Part shown: positions 23,790 through 32,683 of the stretch, in pieces
Layout: each line of letters opens with the position of its first letter
Position numbering within the stretch: position 1 is the first letter of the stretch
Origin: Nocardia uniformis NBRC 13702
GTDB lineage: Bacteria > Actinomycetota > Actinomycetes > Mycobacteriales > Mycobacteriaceae
Direction: 5' to 3'
NCBI RefSeq assembly: GCF_001613345.1
Contig: NZ_BDCE01000073.1
Span: forward strand, 1 to 64,000
Length of the DNA stretch: 64,000 nt
Notes under the pieces: model-generated
What the model saw: only the letters and a program-made list of their open reading frames with translations
The model's database searches: none
Told to the model about the DNA's origin: nothing
Made by a program: the position numbers and the translations under genes

Positions 23790-25505
23790 TCATATCCGAG
23801 CCTGCCTGACCGGCACCTCCGGCTTGCTCGGCGGCCGGTTCCTCCGGAGGCGAGCCAGGAAAGGTACACCGGCGGCGGTCAACAACACGAGCAGCACGAC
23901 CGCCGATGTCCGGAAGGCGGAGACGAAGACCGTGCCGGAGACCCGCCGTGCGGATTCCTCGACCGCGGTGCTCGTCTGTTCGCGCAGCTTGGCAGCGGCC
24001 GGTGTGGTGCCCGTTGCGGAGTGTTCGCAACCCGTGGGGGTCCGCTCGGGTGTGGGTGACCGCAATTGCAGTGTGGCGCAGCGCGCGAACTCGTCGGCGA
24101 TGCCCGGCGCAAAGGGGGTCACGATCGACAGTTCCCGCTTCAACTGCTCCTGTTCCGGCTCGACAGCGGACGGGGCCGCCGCGCCCACCGCGTGGAAGAA
24201 CAGAATGCCGATCAGCGCGACGCCGAGGGAGTTTCCTACCTGCTGCGCGGCCGGCACCAATCCGGAGGCCGAATCCACCGACCGCGGTGGTACCGCCGCG
24301 ACGACCGCGATCTGCAACCGCGCCGCCGCCATACCGACCCCGAATCCGCCGAGCGCCAGTGGAATCAGCAACACCGGCCATGACAGGGCGGCCGGTGTTG
24401 GTTCCAAGGCCAGTAACCAACCGACCAGCAGCACACCGAAGAGCACGAAACCGATTCCGATCATCCGGTCCCCGAGTCGGTCGGCCAGTCGGGGCGCCGA
24501 CAGTGCCCCCAGCACCGCGCCCGCCGAGAACGGCAGGGTGGTCACACCGGTGCGCAGTGCGGAGTACCCGAGCCCGAACTGGAGCGATACCGACATGGTG
24601 AACAGGTAGGCCGCGAAGACCCCGTACACCACGAGGCAGGCGAGGATCCACCAGAGGAACCGCGCGGAGGCGAACAGGCCCGGATCGACGAGCGGTGATC
24701 CGCCGCGCCCGGATAGCCGCCGCTCGTGGGCGACGAAGCCCGCGAGGATGATCACGGACGCTGTCAGCATCGCCAGGATGGGCGGTGACCACGCGTGCTC
24801 GCGCCCGATCGACAGCCCGTAGACGAGCAGAAAGAGACCAGTCGCCGCCAGCACAGCACCCATCGGGTCCAGTGTGGCGCGTTGCGATCTGACCGAACCG
24901 CGCAGATGCCGGGCGGCCAGCACCAGCACCACAGCCCCCGGGATCAGATTCACCAGGAAGATGGAACGCCAGGACAGGTCGAGCGGATTCGCGCCCAGTA
25001 GCAGTCCGCCGACCAGCGGGCCGAGCATGGCCGCCGTGCCGGCGGTCGCGCCGTATAGCGCGAACGCCAGATTGCGGCGGCGGGAGTCGGCGAACCGCTC
25101 GGTAATGATGGCGATCGGCTGTGCCGATACCGCTCCGGCCGCGGCCCCCTGCAATACTCGCGCCGCGATGAGAGTGAGCGGCGTCGGCGCCACACCGCAC
25201 AGCACCGATGCCACCACGAACAGCGCGACGGCCGCGGTGAAGAAGCCACCGCGCCCCCACCGCATGCCCAGGCGCGCACTCGGCAGCAGCGAACACGCCA
25301 GCGCGACCGTGTATCCCGTGAGCATCAGTGACGATTCGGCCGAACTCGCGCCGAGGTCACGCACGATGTCGGGTATGGCGACGATAACAATCGTCGCGTC
25401 GACCATCTGCATGAAGACCGCGATGAACACGGCCACCACGCCCACCCACGCCGAGGACTTCGTCCCGGGGAGAGCGGTATTGCGCTGTACGCCGAGTGCG
25501 CTCAT
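23790..25505 (-). CDS. MFS transporter, DHA2 type
   Basis: A 571-residue major-facilitator protein with about 14 membrane segments, as in the DHA2 drug/proton antiporters. Motifs: DATIVIVAIPDIVRDLG (segment 1) and LQGAAAGAVSAQPIAIITE (segment 5 area); a long soluble loop lies before the last segment (about 490-540). ATG at 25505 is used; the much longer upstream frame runs inside the acyltransferase gene. It ends the GpgS-PapA-MFS operon, five bases after the acyltransferase stop, and is a good candidate exporter for the product. Confidence 0.85.
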   Translation of the reverse strand: MSALGVQRNTALPGTKSSAWVGVVAVFIAVFMQMVDATIVIVAIPDIVRDLGASSAESSLMLTGYTVALACSLLPSARLGMRWGRGGFFTAAVALFVVASVLCGVAPTPLTLIAARVLQGAAAGAVSAQPIAIITERFADSRRRNLAFALYGATAGTAAMLGPLVGGLLLGANPLDLSWRSIFLVNLIPGAVVLVLAARHLRGSVRSQRATLDPMGAVLAATGLFLLVYGLSIGREHAWSPPILAMLTASVIILAGFVAHERRLSGRGGSPLVDPGLFASARFLWWILACLVVYGVFAAYLFTMSVSLQFGLGYSALRTGVTTLPFSAGAVLGALSAPRLADRLGDRMIGIGFVLFGVLLVGWLLALEPTPAALSWPVLLIPLALGGFGVGMAAARLQIAVVAAVPPRSVDSASGLVPAAQQVGNSLGVALIGILFFHAVGAAAPSAVEPEQEQLKRELSIVTPFAPGIADEFARCATLQLRSPTPERTPTGCEHSATGTTPAAAKLREQTSTAVEESARRVSGTVFVSAFRTSAVVLLVLLTAAGVPFLARLRRNRPPSKPEVPVRQARI

Positions 25506-25510
25506 GGCGG

Positions 25511-26932
25511 CTACGCGACGACGTCGCGGGTGAGCACTCGGGAGCCGGTGTGCGCGATCGACTCCATGACCCCGGCGAGCACATTGCTGTAGCGCGCCAT
25601 GGATGCCGCCGCGACCTCGGTGTCGGGGTACAGCGAGGCCATCCAGATCATGTCGTCGGTGCGCTGCACCCAGGTGTAGACCTCCTCGGAGGTGCCTCGA
25701 CTGCCGAAGAAGGAGAAGTCGATCGCGGAGAACAGCTCTGCGCCCGGCAACTTGCGCATATCGAGGAACGACAGCATGGGCGCCACCCAGCCACGTCGCA
25801 CCTCGAAACCGTCGTGCGATTCCAGTAGCTCGACGACACGATGCAACGACACGTCCGACAGCCACCTGCCGGATTCGAAGGCGGCGTCGGCGCGTTTCGC
25901 CACCGCGGCGAAGCCCTCCGCGGGGTCGAAGTCGAAGGAGATCGGAATCAGGCTGGCATACCAACCGATCGAGGCGCGTTCGGCGTCACCACTACGGGTA
26001 TTCTTCGGCGAGAGCGTGAAATAGCTGGTGCGCCGCGTGATCTCGTATTCGGCGAAGGCCGCCGCGGCAAACAGACCCGATACCAACCGGACGCCCGCTC
26101 TCGCACATTGGGCTTCGAACTTCTCGGCCGCCGCGCCGGACAGCAGTACCTGCCGGCTCGACGCCGCCGAGACGGAGCCCTGCGTATCGGTCGCCCGCAG
26201 CGGCAGGGGGAAGCTCGGCAGTCGGCCACCATTGGTGAGGATCCTGTCGGCCCACTCCACGATCTGCGGTGAACTCACCTCTAGTTCCGCCGCCCGCGAC
26301 CGTTCCCGGCCGCAGTGTTCGCGGTAACTCGCCACCGGAACGGTCGCGAGGCGCTGTTCGGCGGTCGGATCGAAGTAGAGCTGGGTGAGCTCACCACTGA
26401 TGATTCCGCCCGATACGGCATCGCAGTTGAGGTGATCACAGGCCACCACGACCGTGAAGGATCCACCGTGATCGATCACCGCGAAGGTGAAGCAGTCCCA
26501 GCTGCTGGGGCCCGGCGTCACATGCTGCAGGATTCGGCTCACCATCGGGCCGTCGATCTCGCCCCAGGCATCCGGGACCAACTCGATGTTCTCGGCGTCG
26601 AGCACATGCCGGTGGATACGGAAGTCGGCGTCGATCTCGAACCAGCTGTGGAAGGCGTCATGCCGCCGCACCACGATGGTCGTGGCGCGTGCCAGCGCCT
26701 CGATATCGGGTTCACCCCCAAGTGTGAAGGCGCACAGGATGAGCCGGTCGAAGCGTCGGCCGGCGCGTTTGGCCGTTCGCGCCATTTCCAGGTAGGCATC
26801 CTGCTGGAAGGACGGCGGGGTGGGGTCGATACGGGCGCGGATGACGGCCGCGCGTGCTCCCTCGCTGGGTCGGATGATCGTCAATCGGCCGCTCTTGGGC
26901 CGCCAGTCGTCTATGAGACCGCTCTGCATCAT
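25511..26932 (-). CDS. PapA-like acyltransferase (condensation-domain fold)
   Basis: A 473-residue protein of the condensation/polyketide-associated acyltransferase superfamily. The active-site region reads ACDHLNCDAVSGG: the second His and the Asp of HHxxxDG remain, but the first His is Asp. Such variants occur in mycobacterial Pap proteins, so activity is plausible but not certain. It lies between a GpgS-type glucosyltransferase (36 bases upstream) and an MFS transporter, suggesting that it acylates a glycoside before export. Confidence 0.82.
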   Translation of the reverse strand: MMQSGLIDDWRPKSGRLTIIRPSEGARAAVIRARIDPTPPSFQQDAYLEMARTAKRAGRRFDRLILCAFTLGGEPDIEALARATTIVVRRHDAFHSWFEIDADFRIHRHVLDAENIELVPDAWGEIDGPMVSRILQHVTPGPSSWDCFTFAVIDHGGSFTVVVACDHLNCDAVSGGIISGELTQLYFDPTAEQRLATVPVASYREHCGRERSRAAELEVSSPQIVEWADRILTNGGRLPSFPLPLRATDTQGSVSAASSRQVLLSGAAAEKFEAQCARAGVRLVSGLFAAAAFAEYEITRRTSYFTLSPKNTRSGDAERASIGWYASLIPISFDFDPAEGFAAVAKRADAAFESGRWLSDVSLHRVVELLESHDGFEVRRGWVAPMLSFLDMRKLPGAELFSAIDFSFFGSRGTSEEVYTWVQRTDDMIWMASLYPDTEVAAASMARYSNVLAGVMESIAHTGSRVLTRDVVA

Positions 26933-26967
26933 GGCTGTGGATCCTCATCAATTCTCGAACGCTGTTG

Positions 26968-27909
26968 TCAGGAGGCGATTTTCAGCAGCGAATTCATCGG
27001 TGGCCGGTGGTCGGTGTGCAGTACGGACTCTTCTGCGACGAACCCATCGGCACCGAGGGGGAACTGGATGATTCCGGCCCCCGAGTCGGGTAGTCCGCAC
27101 CGGCCGAGCGCCGTGGCGACGATCTGCCTGCTCATGACCCCGAGTTCATGCAGTGGACGGTTGCGGTGTTTGCGCACACCCAGATCGACCTGGGCTATCC
27201 CGGAAGCACCGTACTGGTCGAACATGTCGATCAGCAGGCCGATCTCGACACCGTAATGCGGTGCGAAGCAGAACCTTTCGAGCGCATGACGGGTGGCGGC
27301 ATACTCACCGCCGAGCGGCTGTACGACGTGTCGCAGCTGTGGCCGCAGCGCTGCCAGCAGCGGCCGGGCCACGAGTTCGGTCACTCGCCCGCCGCCCGAT
27401 TCGTCGACCGACTCGCCCATCAGCAGCGGGCGACGGTAGTAGCCCTTGCTGAAGACGATGGATTCGTCGAGCAGCAGTGGACCGATGAGTTTGGGTACGA
27501 AGTGCGGGTCGGGATCGATCAGGTCCGAGTCCATGAACATCACGACATCGCCGGAGGCCACCGCCAGCGAACGCCACAGCACCTCCCCCTTCCCGGGCAA
27601 CGGGGGATGGTCGGGCAGCACATCTTCTCGGCAGACAACGGTGGCGCCCGCCGCCGCGGCGACCCGCATGGTGGCATCGGTCGATCCGGAGTCCATGACG
27701 ATCAGTTCGTCGACCAGCCCGTCGGGCAGGCAGCGCACGGCACGGACCACACCACCCACGGTGGCTTCCTCATTCAGCGCGGGAAGCACCACCGATACCG
27801 TTCTTCTACCTTTGGCGGCAATCAGATCGCGCGCGGTCCATCGTGGTGCGGGCCAGGTGCGGATACCACCGTGAGATTCGTTTGCCAACAGATCGGCCAC
27901 TATGACCAC
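26968..27909 (-). CDS. gpgS: glucosyl-3-phosphoglycerate synthase-like glycosyltransferase
   Basis: A 313-residue GT-A glycosyltransferase closely resembling GpgS: nucleotide-binding VSVVLPALNEEATVGGVV, the metal-binding DSD in MFMDSDLID, the acceptor loop GRVTELVARPLLAALRPQL and VVQPLGGEYA. GpgS makes glucosyl-3-phosphoglycerate, the first step to methylglucose lipopolysaccharides in mycobacteria. Here it is grouped with an acyltransferase and a transporter, not with other MGLP genes, so it may be a paralog for another glycoside. GTG at 27909 is the first start; an AT-rich leader of about 450 bases lies upstream. Confidence 0.8.
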   Translation of the reverse strand: MVIVADLLANESHGGIRTWPAPRWTARDLIAAKGRRTVSVVLPALNEEATVGGVVRAVRCLPDGLVDELIVMDSGSTDATMRVAAAAGATVVCREDVLPDHPPLPGKGEVLWRSLAVASGDVVMFMDSDLIDPDPHFVPKLIGPLLLDESIVFSKGYYRRPLLMGESVDESGGGRVTELVARPLLAALRPQLRHVVQPLGGEYAATRHALERFCFAPHYGVEIGLLIDMFDQYGASGIAQVDLGVRKHRNRPLHELGVMSRQIVATALGRCGLPDSGAGIIQFPLGADGFVAEESVLHTDHRPPMNSLLKIAS

Positions 27910-28440
27910 CTATCGAGAGTCGGGCATCGGGACCCGAGCGGCCTGGTGGACAGCCCTGCATCGGCCGGGCTCACAGACTTCACGGAAAGCGGTGAGAAAC
28001 GCTGCTTCCCGCGGCTCGGAATTGTGGAACCAGGAATCGCGACATTGCGATGAGGCGACGCTATAACGCCATTGATCGACTGACCACTTCGTAAGTGAAT
28101 CTTTCAGACAACGGCAACCGGCTATTAACCATTCGCTGAAAAATCTACGCAAATTGGACAGGGTTAGGACTAGGAAAAGTGATCGGTGTCGCTCCGGTGA
28201 ATTGAAGTGACTTCCCCCACTCGCACTTAACTCCTTGCGCCGCAATAAAACTCACGCTGACGAAAAGCCTGGACCGCTCAGCCACATTGTGTCGAAACGC
28301 TGCTTTACTGCTACTAATACACTGACTCATTCTCCGCATTCAGCGTTAACGCATTAAAGTCCACGCCAGCCGCGACATTCCCCAGATGTATCGATCGCGC
28401 CGCGCGTCCGGCCGTTGCAGGTTGCCGGGGGATGGGATCG
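27910..28440. other. AT-rich regulatory stretch upstream of gpgS operon
   Basis: About 28060-28370 is clearly richer in A/T than the surrounding DNA and has no credible gene. It must hold the promoter of the gpgS-PapA-MFS operon (minus strand). The composition change suggests either an unusually regulated leader or a foreign piece. No specific operator could be picked. Confidence 0.45.
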
Positions 28441-28448
28441 CATTTCGC

Positions 28449-28542
28449 GGGCCCAGGACGTCTGGGCTGCTCCAGTCTCGAACAGCTCGACGTGACCGCT
28501 TTCCGAGAAACGGTCGGCGCGGCGCGCTATCAGCGCCCCTGA
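28449..28542 (+). pseudogene. HAD phosphatase C-terminal fragment
   Basis: About 95 bases match the end of the HAD gene (9791-9884), reading SSLEQLDVTAFRETVGAARY before a TGA at 28540. It shows how a HAD gene of this kind normally ends, and so supports the view that the HAD tail at 9885-9913 was altered. Confidence 0.65.
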
Positions 28543-28577
28543 CGTTCACTCGTCGTCGGTGTGGTCGATGCATGCAC

Positions 28578-28705
28578 TGTGCGCAAAGTCGGGACTCTGA
28601 TCGGAGTTCGTGCACATCCTCAGCGGGAGAGCTGGCGTTGTGCGAGTTCCCACGGAATGGCGTGGGCAAGCCAAGTTCTCCACCATCGAATGCCGGCCGG
28701 TCTGA
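28578..28705 (+). pseudogene. internally deleted copy of the small secreted protein gene
   Basis: Bases 28578-28642 match the upstream DNA of the 22392 gene (22276-22341), and 28643-28705 match its last codons (22585-22644; TEWRGQAKFSTIEC and a stop). The 243 bases between, including start and signal peptide, are missing. Confidence 0.7.
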
Positions 28706-28709
28706 CGAA

Positions 28710-29153
28710 CTACCCGCATTGCATGGTGAGCGACCAATGCCGGAGTCCGTCCACCTCCCTACCGGAGGCGGTGTAGCCGCTGAAGTTCAGCGCCCACTCG
28801 CTGATCCCGCCTGTGAAGTCAATAGTGGGACCGTGTAGTTCGACTCGGCCCGCGCGAACTCGCACGGTGGTCCCGTCATCGGAAACGCCATCGGCCCGCA
28901 CTATCAGGAGGGTTTGGCAGGTCGACAGTGCGAACCGGGAGGTCGAGCCGTCGACGGTGGCTTCGGCCGTACCCGCACTACCGGGATTCGCGAGGGAACT
29001 CGCGGTCGGTGCGGGCCGCTTCGTCGACGCTTCGGCACTGGAGCTGGACGGAATCGAAGTCGAGACCGGCTCCGACGACGTAGCTGACCCGCAGCCCACA
29101 CCTGCGGCCAAGAGCAGCGGCAACAGTGCCACCGTAGTGAAATAGCGCTTCAT
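28710..29153 (-). CDS. lipoprotein
   Basis: A 147-residue protein with a lipoprotein signal (KRYFTTVALLPLLLAAGVGC, Cys about 21), a Ser/Thr/Pro-rich spacer, and a compact domain with two cysteines (LSTCQTLL and the C-terminal MQCG). It resembles small mycolata lipoproteins of the LpqH type in layout (signal, spacer, beta-rich domain) but I cannot assign it with certainty. It should sit on the outer face of the cytoplasmic membrane. Confidence 0.75.
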   Translation of the reverse strand: MKRYFTTVALLPLLLAAGVGCGSATSSEPVSTSIPSSSSAEASTKRPAPTASSLANPGSAGTAEATVDGSTSRFALSTCQTLLIVRADGVSDDGTTVRVRAGRVELHGPTIDFTGGISEWALNFSGYTASGREVDGLRHWSLTMQCG

Positions 29154-29368
29154 CCCAGTGCTTTCGGATATCGCGCGATACGCGCGAACTCAGCACGACC
29201 CACGCCACACACGCCCGTCGAACTCTGGACATCCGCACCCTACCGGCACCAGCGGAATCCCTGAAGTCCGCCGAGAAATATCGCGGCGGACTGTCGAGAA
29301 CCCGTACCCGGCTCCGTCCCAGCAGTGAGTACGGCCAGAATGGGCCGTACCGCACCAAGGAGAACATG

Positions 29369-29776
29369 ATGGCCAAGTACCTGTTCCTCAAGCACTACCG
29401 CGGCGCACCGGCGGCGGTCAACGATGTACCGATGGATCAGTGGACGCCGGAAGAGGTTTCGGCTCACGTCCGGTACATGGAGGACTTCGCCGCTCGACTC
29501 GAGAGCACCGGCGAGTACGTCGACAGTCAGGCGCTCTCTCCGGAGGGCACCTTCGTCCGCTACGACGGCGAGGGTCGGCCACCGGTGACCGACGGACCGT
29601 TCGCGGAGACCAAGGACCTGATCGCCGGTTGGATGGTCGTCGACGTCGACAGCCGCGAGCGCGCGTTCGAACTGGCAGCCGAATTGTCAGCGGCTCCGGG
29701 CGCGGGTGGGAAGCCGATCCACGAGTGGCTCGAGGTGCGCCCGTTCTACACCGCGCCCCCGACCATCACGGAGTGA
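29369..29776 (+). CDS. YCII-related (DGPF) protein
   Basis: A 135-residue YCII/DGPF protein: MAKYLFLKHYRGAP and VTDGPFAETKDLIAGWMVV. Two ATGs are adjacent; that at 29369 is better spaced from AAGGAG. The sigma gene follows six bases on. It is paralogous to the 10088 product and repeats the same pairing with a DUF6596 sigma factor. Confidence 0.87.
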   Translation: MAKYLFLKHYRGAPAAVNDVPMDQWTPEEVSAHVRYMEDFAARLESTGEYVDSQALSPEGTFVRYDGEGRPPVTDGPFAETKDLIAGWMVVDVDSRERAFELAAELSAAPGAGGKPIHEWLEVRPFYTAPPTITE

Positions 29777-29782
29777 CACCTG

Positions 29783-30925
29783 GTGGACGAGACCCTGCTG
29801 CGGACCCTCACCCCTGCGGTGATCGGGATCCTTGTCCGTCGCGGAGCCGACTTCGCGGCGGCCGAGGATGCCGTGCAGGAAGCCTTGATCGAGGCCGTGC
29901 GCGGGTGGCCCGATGATCCGCCGCGCGACCCCAAGGGCTGGTTGGTCGCGGTGGCCTGGCGCAAGTTCCTCGATGCCGCCCGGGCCGACACCTCTCGACG
30001 GCAGCGTGAGGAACGCGTCGACGTCGAGCCCGTGCCCGGCCCGATCGAGTCGGTGGATGACACGCTCCAGCTATATTTCCTGTGCGCGCACTCGTCCCTG
30101 ACACCGGCCTCGGCCGTCGCGCTCACGCTGCGCGCGGTCGGCGGCCTGACCACGCGGCAAATCGCGCAGGCCTACCTGGTGCCGGAAGCGACCATGGCCC
30201 AGCGCATCAGCCGAGCCAAGCGGACCGTTTCCGACGTCCGGTTCAACCAACCCGGCGATGTCGCCACCGTCCTGCGCGTGCTCTACCTGGTCTTCAACGA
30301 GGGCTACTCCGGCGATATCGACCTCGCCGCCGAGGCGATCCGGCTCACCCGCCAACTGGCGGCAATAACCAAGCATGAGGAGGTGGCGGGCCTGCTCGCT
30401 CTCATGCTGCTGCACCACGCCCGACGCCCGGCCCGAACCCGCGACGGCAGTCTCGTACCGCTCGCCGAGCAGGACCGCGGCCGGTGGAACACCCGTCTGA
30501 TCGCCGAGGGCGTCGACGTGCTCCAGGCCGCCCTCGCCCGAGATCGATTGGGGGAGTACCAAGCCCAGGCCGCCATTGCCGCGCTGCATGCCGACGCCCG
30601 CACCGCCGAGGAGACCGACTGGGTGCAGATCGTCGAGTGGTACGACGAATTGGTGCGTCTCACCGACAATCCGGTGGCCCGCCTCAACCGGGCGGTCGCC
30701 GTCGGCGAGGCCGATGGTGCACGGGCGGGTCTGGCCGCCCTGACAGAACTCGATCCCGCGCTACCCCGCTACACCGCCGTCGCGGCATACCTACACGAGC
30801 GCGACGGTGACCCGGCGATCGCGGCCCGGCTCTACACCGAAGCCGCTCAATCGGCGACCAACCTCCTCGAACGCGCTCACCTCACCCGACAGGCCGCACG
30901 ACTCAACGCACAGCTACGCGGTTAG
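29783..30925 (+). CDS. ECF sigma factor with DUF6596 domain
   Basis: A 380-residue sigma factor starting with GTG. Region 2 contains VRRGADFAAAEDAVQEALIEAV, region 4 LTLRAVGGLTTRQIAQAYLV, and VLRVLYLVFNEGYSGDI opens the C-terminal extension. It is shorter than the 10507 paralog, mainly near the N-terminus. A fragment of this gene type is at 22876-23018. It converges on the hydrolase gene at 30933. Confidence 0.9.
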   Translation: MDETLLRTLTPAVIGILVRRGADFAAAEDAVQEALIEAVRGWPDDPPRDPKGWLVAVAWRKFLDAARADTSRRQREERVDVEPVPGPIESVDDTLQLYFLCAHSSLTPASAVALTLRAVGGLTTRQIAQAYLVPEATMAQRISRAKRTVSDVRFNQPGDVATVLRVLYLVFNEGYSGDIDLAAEAIRLTRQLAAITKHEEVAGLLALMLLHHARRPARTRDGSLVPLAEQDRGRWNTRLIAEGVDVLQAALARDRLGEYQAQAAIAALHADARTAEETDWVQIVEWYDELVRLTDNPVARLNRAVAVGEADGARAGLAALTELDPALPRYTAVAAYLHERDGDPAIAARLYTEAAQSATNLLERAHLTRQAARLNAQLRG

Positions 30926-30932
30926 GTTGTCT

Positions 30933-31748
30933 TCAGCGCTGCCCGCCCCCGAGCCCAGCGACTACGCGGACGGCTTCGGCGATGGTGCGGTAGTCCTTGC
31001 GCAGGATGTTGCCGTGGTTGCTGGGGACTTTCGCGTGGATTTCGATGTTCGGGTTGCGTTCGACCACCTTGTGCAGGCTCGCGCGGATGCGTTCCTGCTC
31101 ATCACCCTTGCTGCCGAGCGAGGACCCCGAGGCATTCACATACCGGGTCGGGACCGTGATCTTGTCCATCACCGGGCCGAGCACGCGTTCGCGGGCGATC
31201 TCGCCGGCTTCGATATTGCTGTCGGCCATCTGTTCGGCGGTCATCCGCGCGCCCAGGCCCACCGCGCGCATCAGCGGCATCAACCAGCCCAGCCGCCGCC
31301 ACAGTTTCCGCATGCCCTCGATATCGACCTCGTCGATCCAGTCGTGGGGTTGGGCGCCCTCGACCAGGACCGCGCCCACGGTCCGGTCGGGGTTGCGGCT
31401 GGCCCAGTGTGCCGCGACGAAGGCACCGTAGGACCAGCCGATCACCAGTGCCCGCTCAACACCCCTGGCCGCGAGAACGGCGTCGACATCGGCGACGTTG
31501 GTCTCGAACGAATAGTCCGCCGAGGTCTGCGATTTGCCGCGGGCCCGCATGTCGTAGGTGATGTGCCGGAACCCCGGACCGAGCTCGGCGATGACTCGCC
31601 GCCAGTACTTTTGGGTAGCGACGTGGCCGTTGGCATAGAGCACCGGGATGCCGGGGCCGCCGGTGTCGGTGACGGCCAGGGCCGTGTCACCGACCGGCAC
31701 CATGCCGGTCCACGTCGAATCGGTCGGGGAAATGCGGTCGTTCGTCAT
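30933..31748 (-). CDS. alpha/beta hydrolase
   Basis: A 271-residue hydrolase: VLYANGHVATQKYW oxyanion region, GWSYGAF nucleophile elbow, and PSNHGNIL carrying the catalytic His. ATG at 31748 has CAGGAGCAAC upstream; the frame is open much further but the extension is the neighbouring gene in another phase. It follows the DUF4097 gene by 34 bases and is probably co-transcribed with it. Substrate unknown. Confidence 0.85.
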   Translation of the reverse strand: MTNDRISPTDSTWTGMVPVGDTALAVTDTGGPGIPVLYANGHVATQKYWRRVIAELGPGFRHITYDMRARGKSQTSADYSFETNVADVDAVLAARGVERALVIGWSYGAFVAAHWASRNPDRTVGAVLVEGAQPHDWIDEVDIEGMRKLWRRLGWLMPLMRAVGLGARMTAEQMADSNIEAGEIARERVLGPVMDKITVPTRYVNASGSSLGSKGDEQERIRASLHKVVERNPNIEIHAKVPSNHGNILRKDYRTIAEAVRVVAGLGGGQR

Positions 31749-31782
31749 GAGTTGCTCCTGGTCGTGTCTGGGTTCTGGTGCT

Positions 31783-32445
31783 TTAGAGGCTGCGGGCGAT
31801 GACGTCGCCGCGGGAGGTGGTGGCCTGGATGTCGAGTTCGGCAGTGCCGTCGTTCTGCAGGGCGTTGCTGACTCGGCCGTGGATGGTGTTCGCGTCCAGA
31901 GCGGCCGAGATCCCGGCAGCGGCGGCGACCGAAATGTCGCCGGAGTCGGTGCGGAGCACGACCGTGCCGCGCACGGCCTCGGCGATCTGGATATCGCCCC
32001 GTGTGGTGCTGATGTCCGCAGGGCCGGTGAGGCGGCCGACCTCGACGTTGCCGTCGACCGCGGTGAGGCGGACACTCGCGGCCTCGTCGATCTTGACCTG
32101 GCGGGCGCCCTCGAAGGCGACCTCGCCGAGGCGTCCGACGCCGCGGAGCTCGCTGCCGGCCGCAGTGGCCTCGATCTGGGAGCCGGCGGGCAGTTGCACG
32201 GTGATCTCCAGGGATCCGGAGGGGCCGAAGAGTTGACTGCCCGGGGTCGAGGCCGTGATCCGCAGGACACCCTCGGCATAGGTGATGGTGGCGTGCTCGG
32301 CGACCTTGGCGTCGCGGCTCTTGGCGGGGTTGGCGGGTGCGACCTCGACGGTGGTGTCGGCGCGGTCCGAGGCGATGAACTGGATGCGTCCGGCGGGGAT
32401 GTCCAGGACGGCGGTGATCGGGGTGGGGGTGTCGAAGGTCTGCAT
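31783..32445 (-). CDS. DUF4097 beta-strand repeat protein
   Basis: A 220-residue protein of repeating beta strands (for example GNVEVGRLTGPADISTTRGD, repeated SGDISV and HGRVSN patterns) as in DUF4097 adhesin-like proteins. There is no signal peptide. ATG at 32445 follows GGAGACC. It is divergent from the HTH regulator at 32684, with repeated GTTGC motifs between, and probably under its control. Confidence 0.85.
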   Translation of the reverse strand: MQTFDTPTPITAVLDIPAGRIQFIASDRADTTVEVAPANPAKSRDAKVAEHATITYAEGVLRITASTPGSQLFGPSGSLEITVQLPAGSQIEATAAGSELRGVGRLGEVAFEGARQVKIDEAASVRLTAVDGNVEVGRLTGPADISTTRGDIQIAEAVRGTVVLRTDSGDISVAAAAGISAALDANTIHGRVSNALQNDGTAELDIQATTSRGDVIARSL

Positions 32446-32494
32446 CGTGGTCTCCGGTGTGCTGGCTCGTTGTTTCTGACATCGCAAACGCTAT

Positions 32495-32618
32495 GTTGCA
32501 TTCCATTCAGTGGCAACACAAACGTTGCGTACTTACTGCATCAGTGCAGCTAAGTGACCTCAAAATGTTGCGAATGATGTAGATCTAACGCAACGATGCC
32601 TTCTTGTTCGTTGCATTG
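32495..32618. promoter_or_regulatory. repeated GTTGC-type sites between divergent genes
   Basis: The interval holds GTTGCA (32495) with GCAAC (32513), CGTTGCG (32523), GTTGCG (32567) with CGCAAC (32589) as a perfect inverted pair 16 bases apart, and CGTTGCATTG (32609-32618). Similar sites occur upstream of the paralogous regulator at 34819. Confidence 0.55.
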
Positions 32619-32683
32619 AATGAGGAGTGGCCGCTACAGTCGGGACCTCGAACCGCCACGACGGATGCACCGAGGAGATCGCC

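Noticed and set aside
23776-25964. A 724-residue frame upstream-extended from the MFS gene
   Set aside because: The extra N-terminal 150 residues lie inside the acyltransferase gene and have no membrane-protein character; ATG at 25505 fits the operon.
30933-32519. A single 528-residue protein covering the hydrolase and DUF4097 region
   Set aside because: The upstream part is a low-complexity Pro/Ser/Arg mirror of the DUF4097 gene in another phase; the hydrolase has its own ATG with a good ribosome-binding site.
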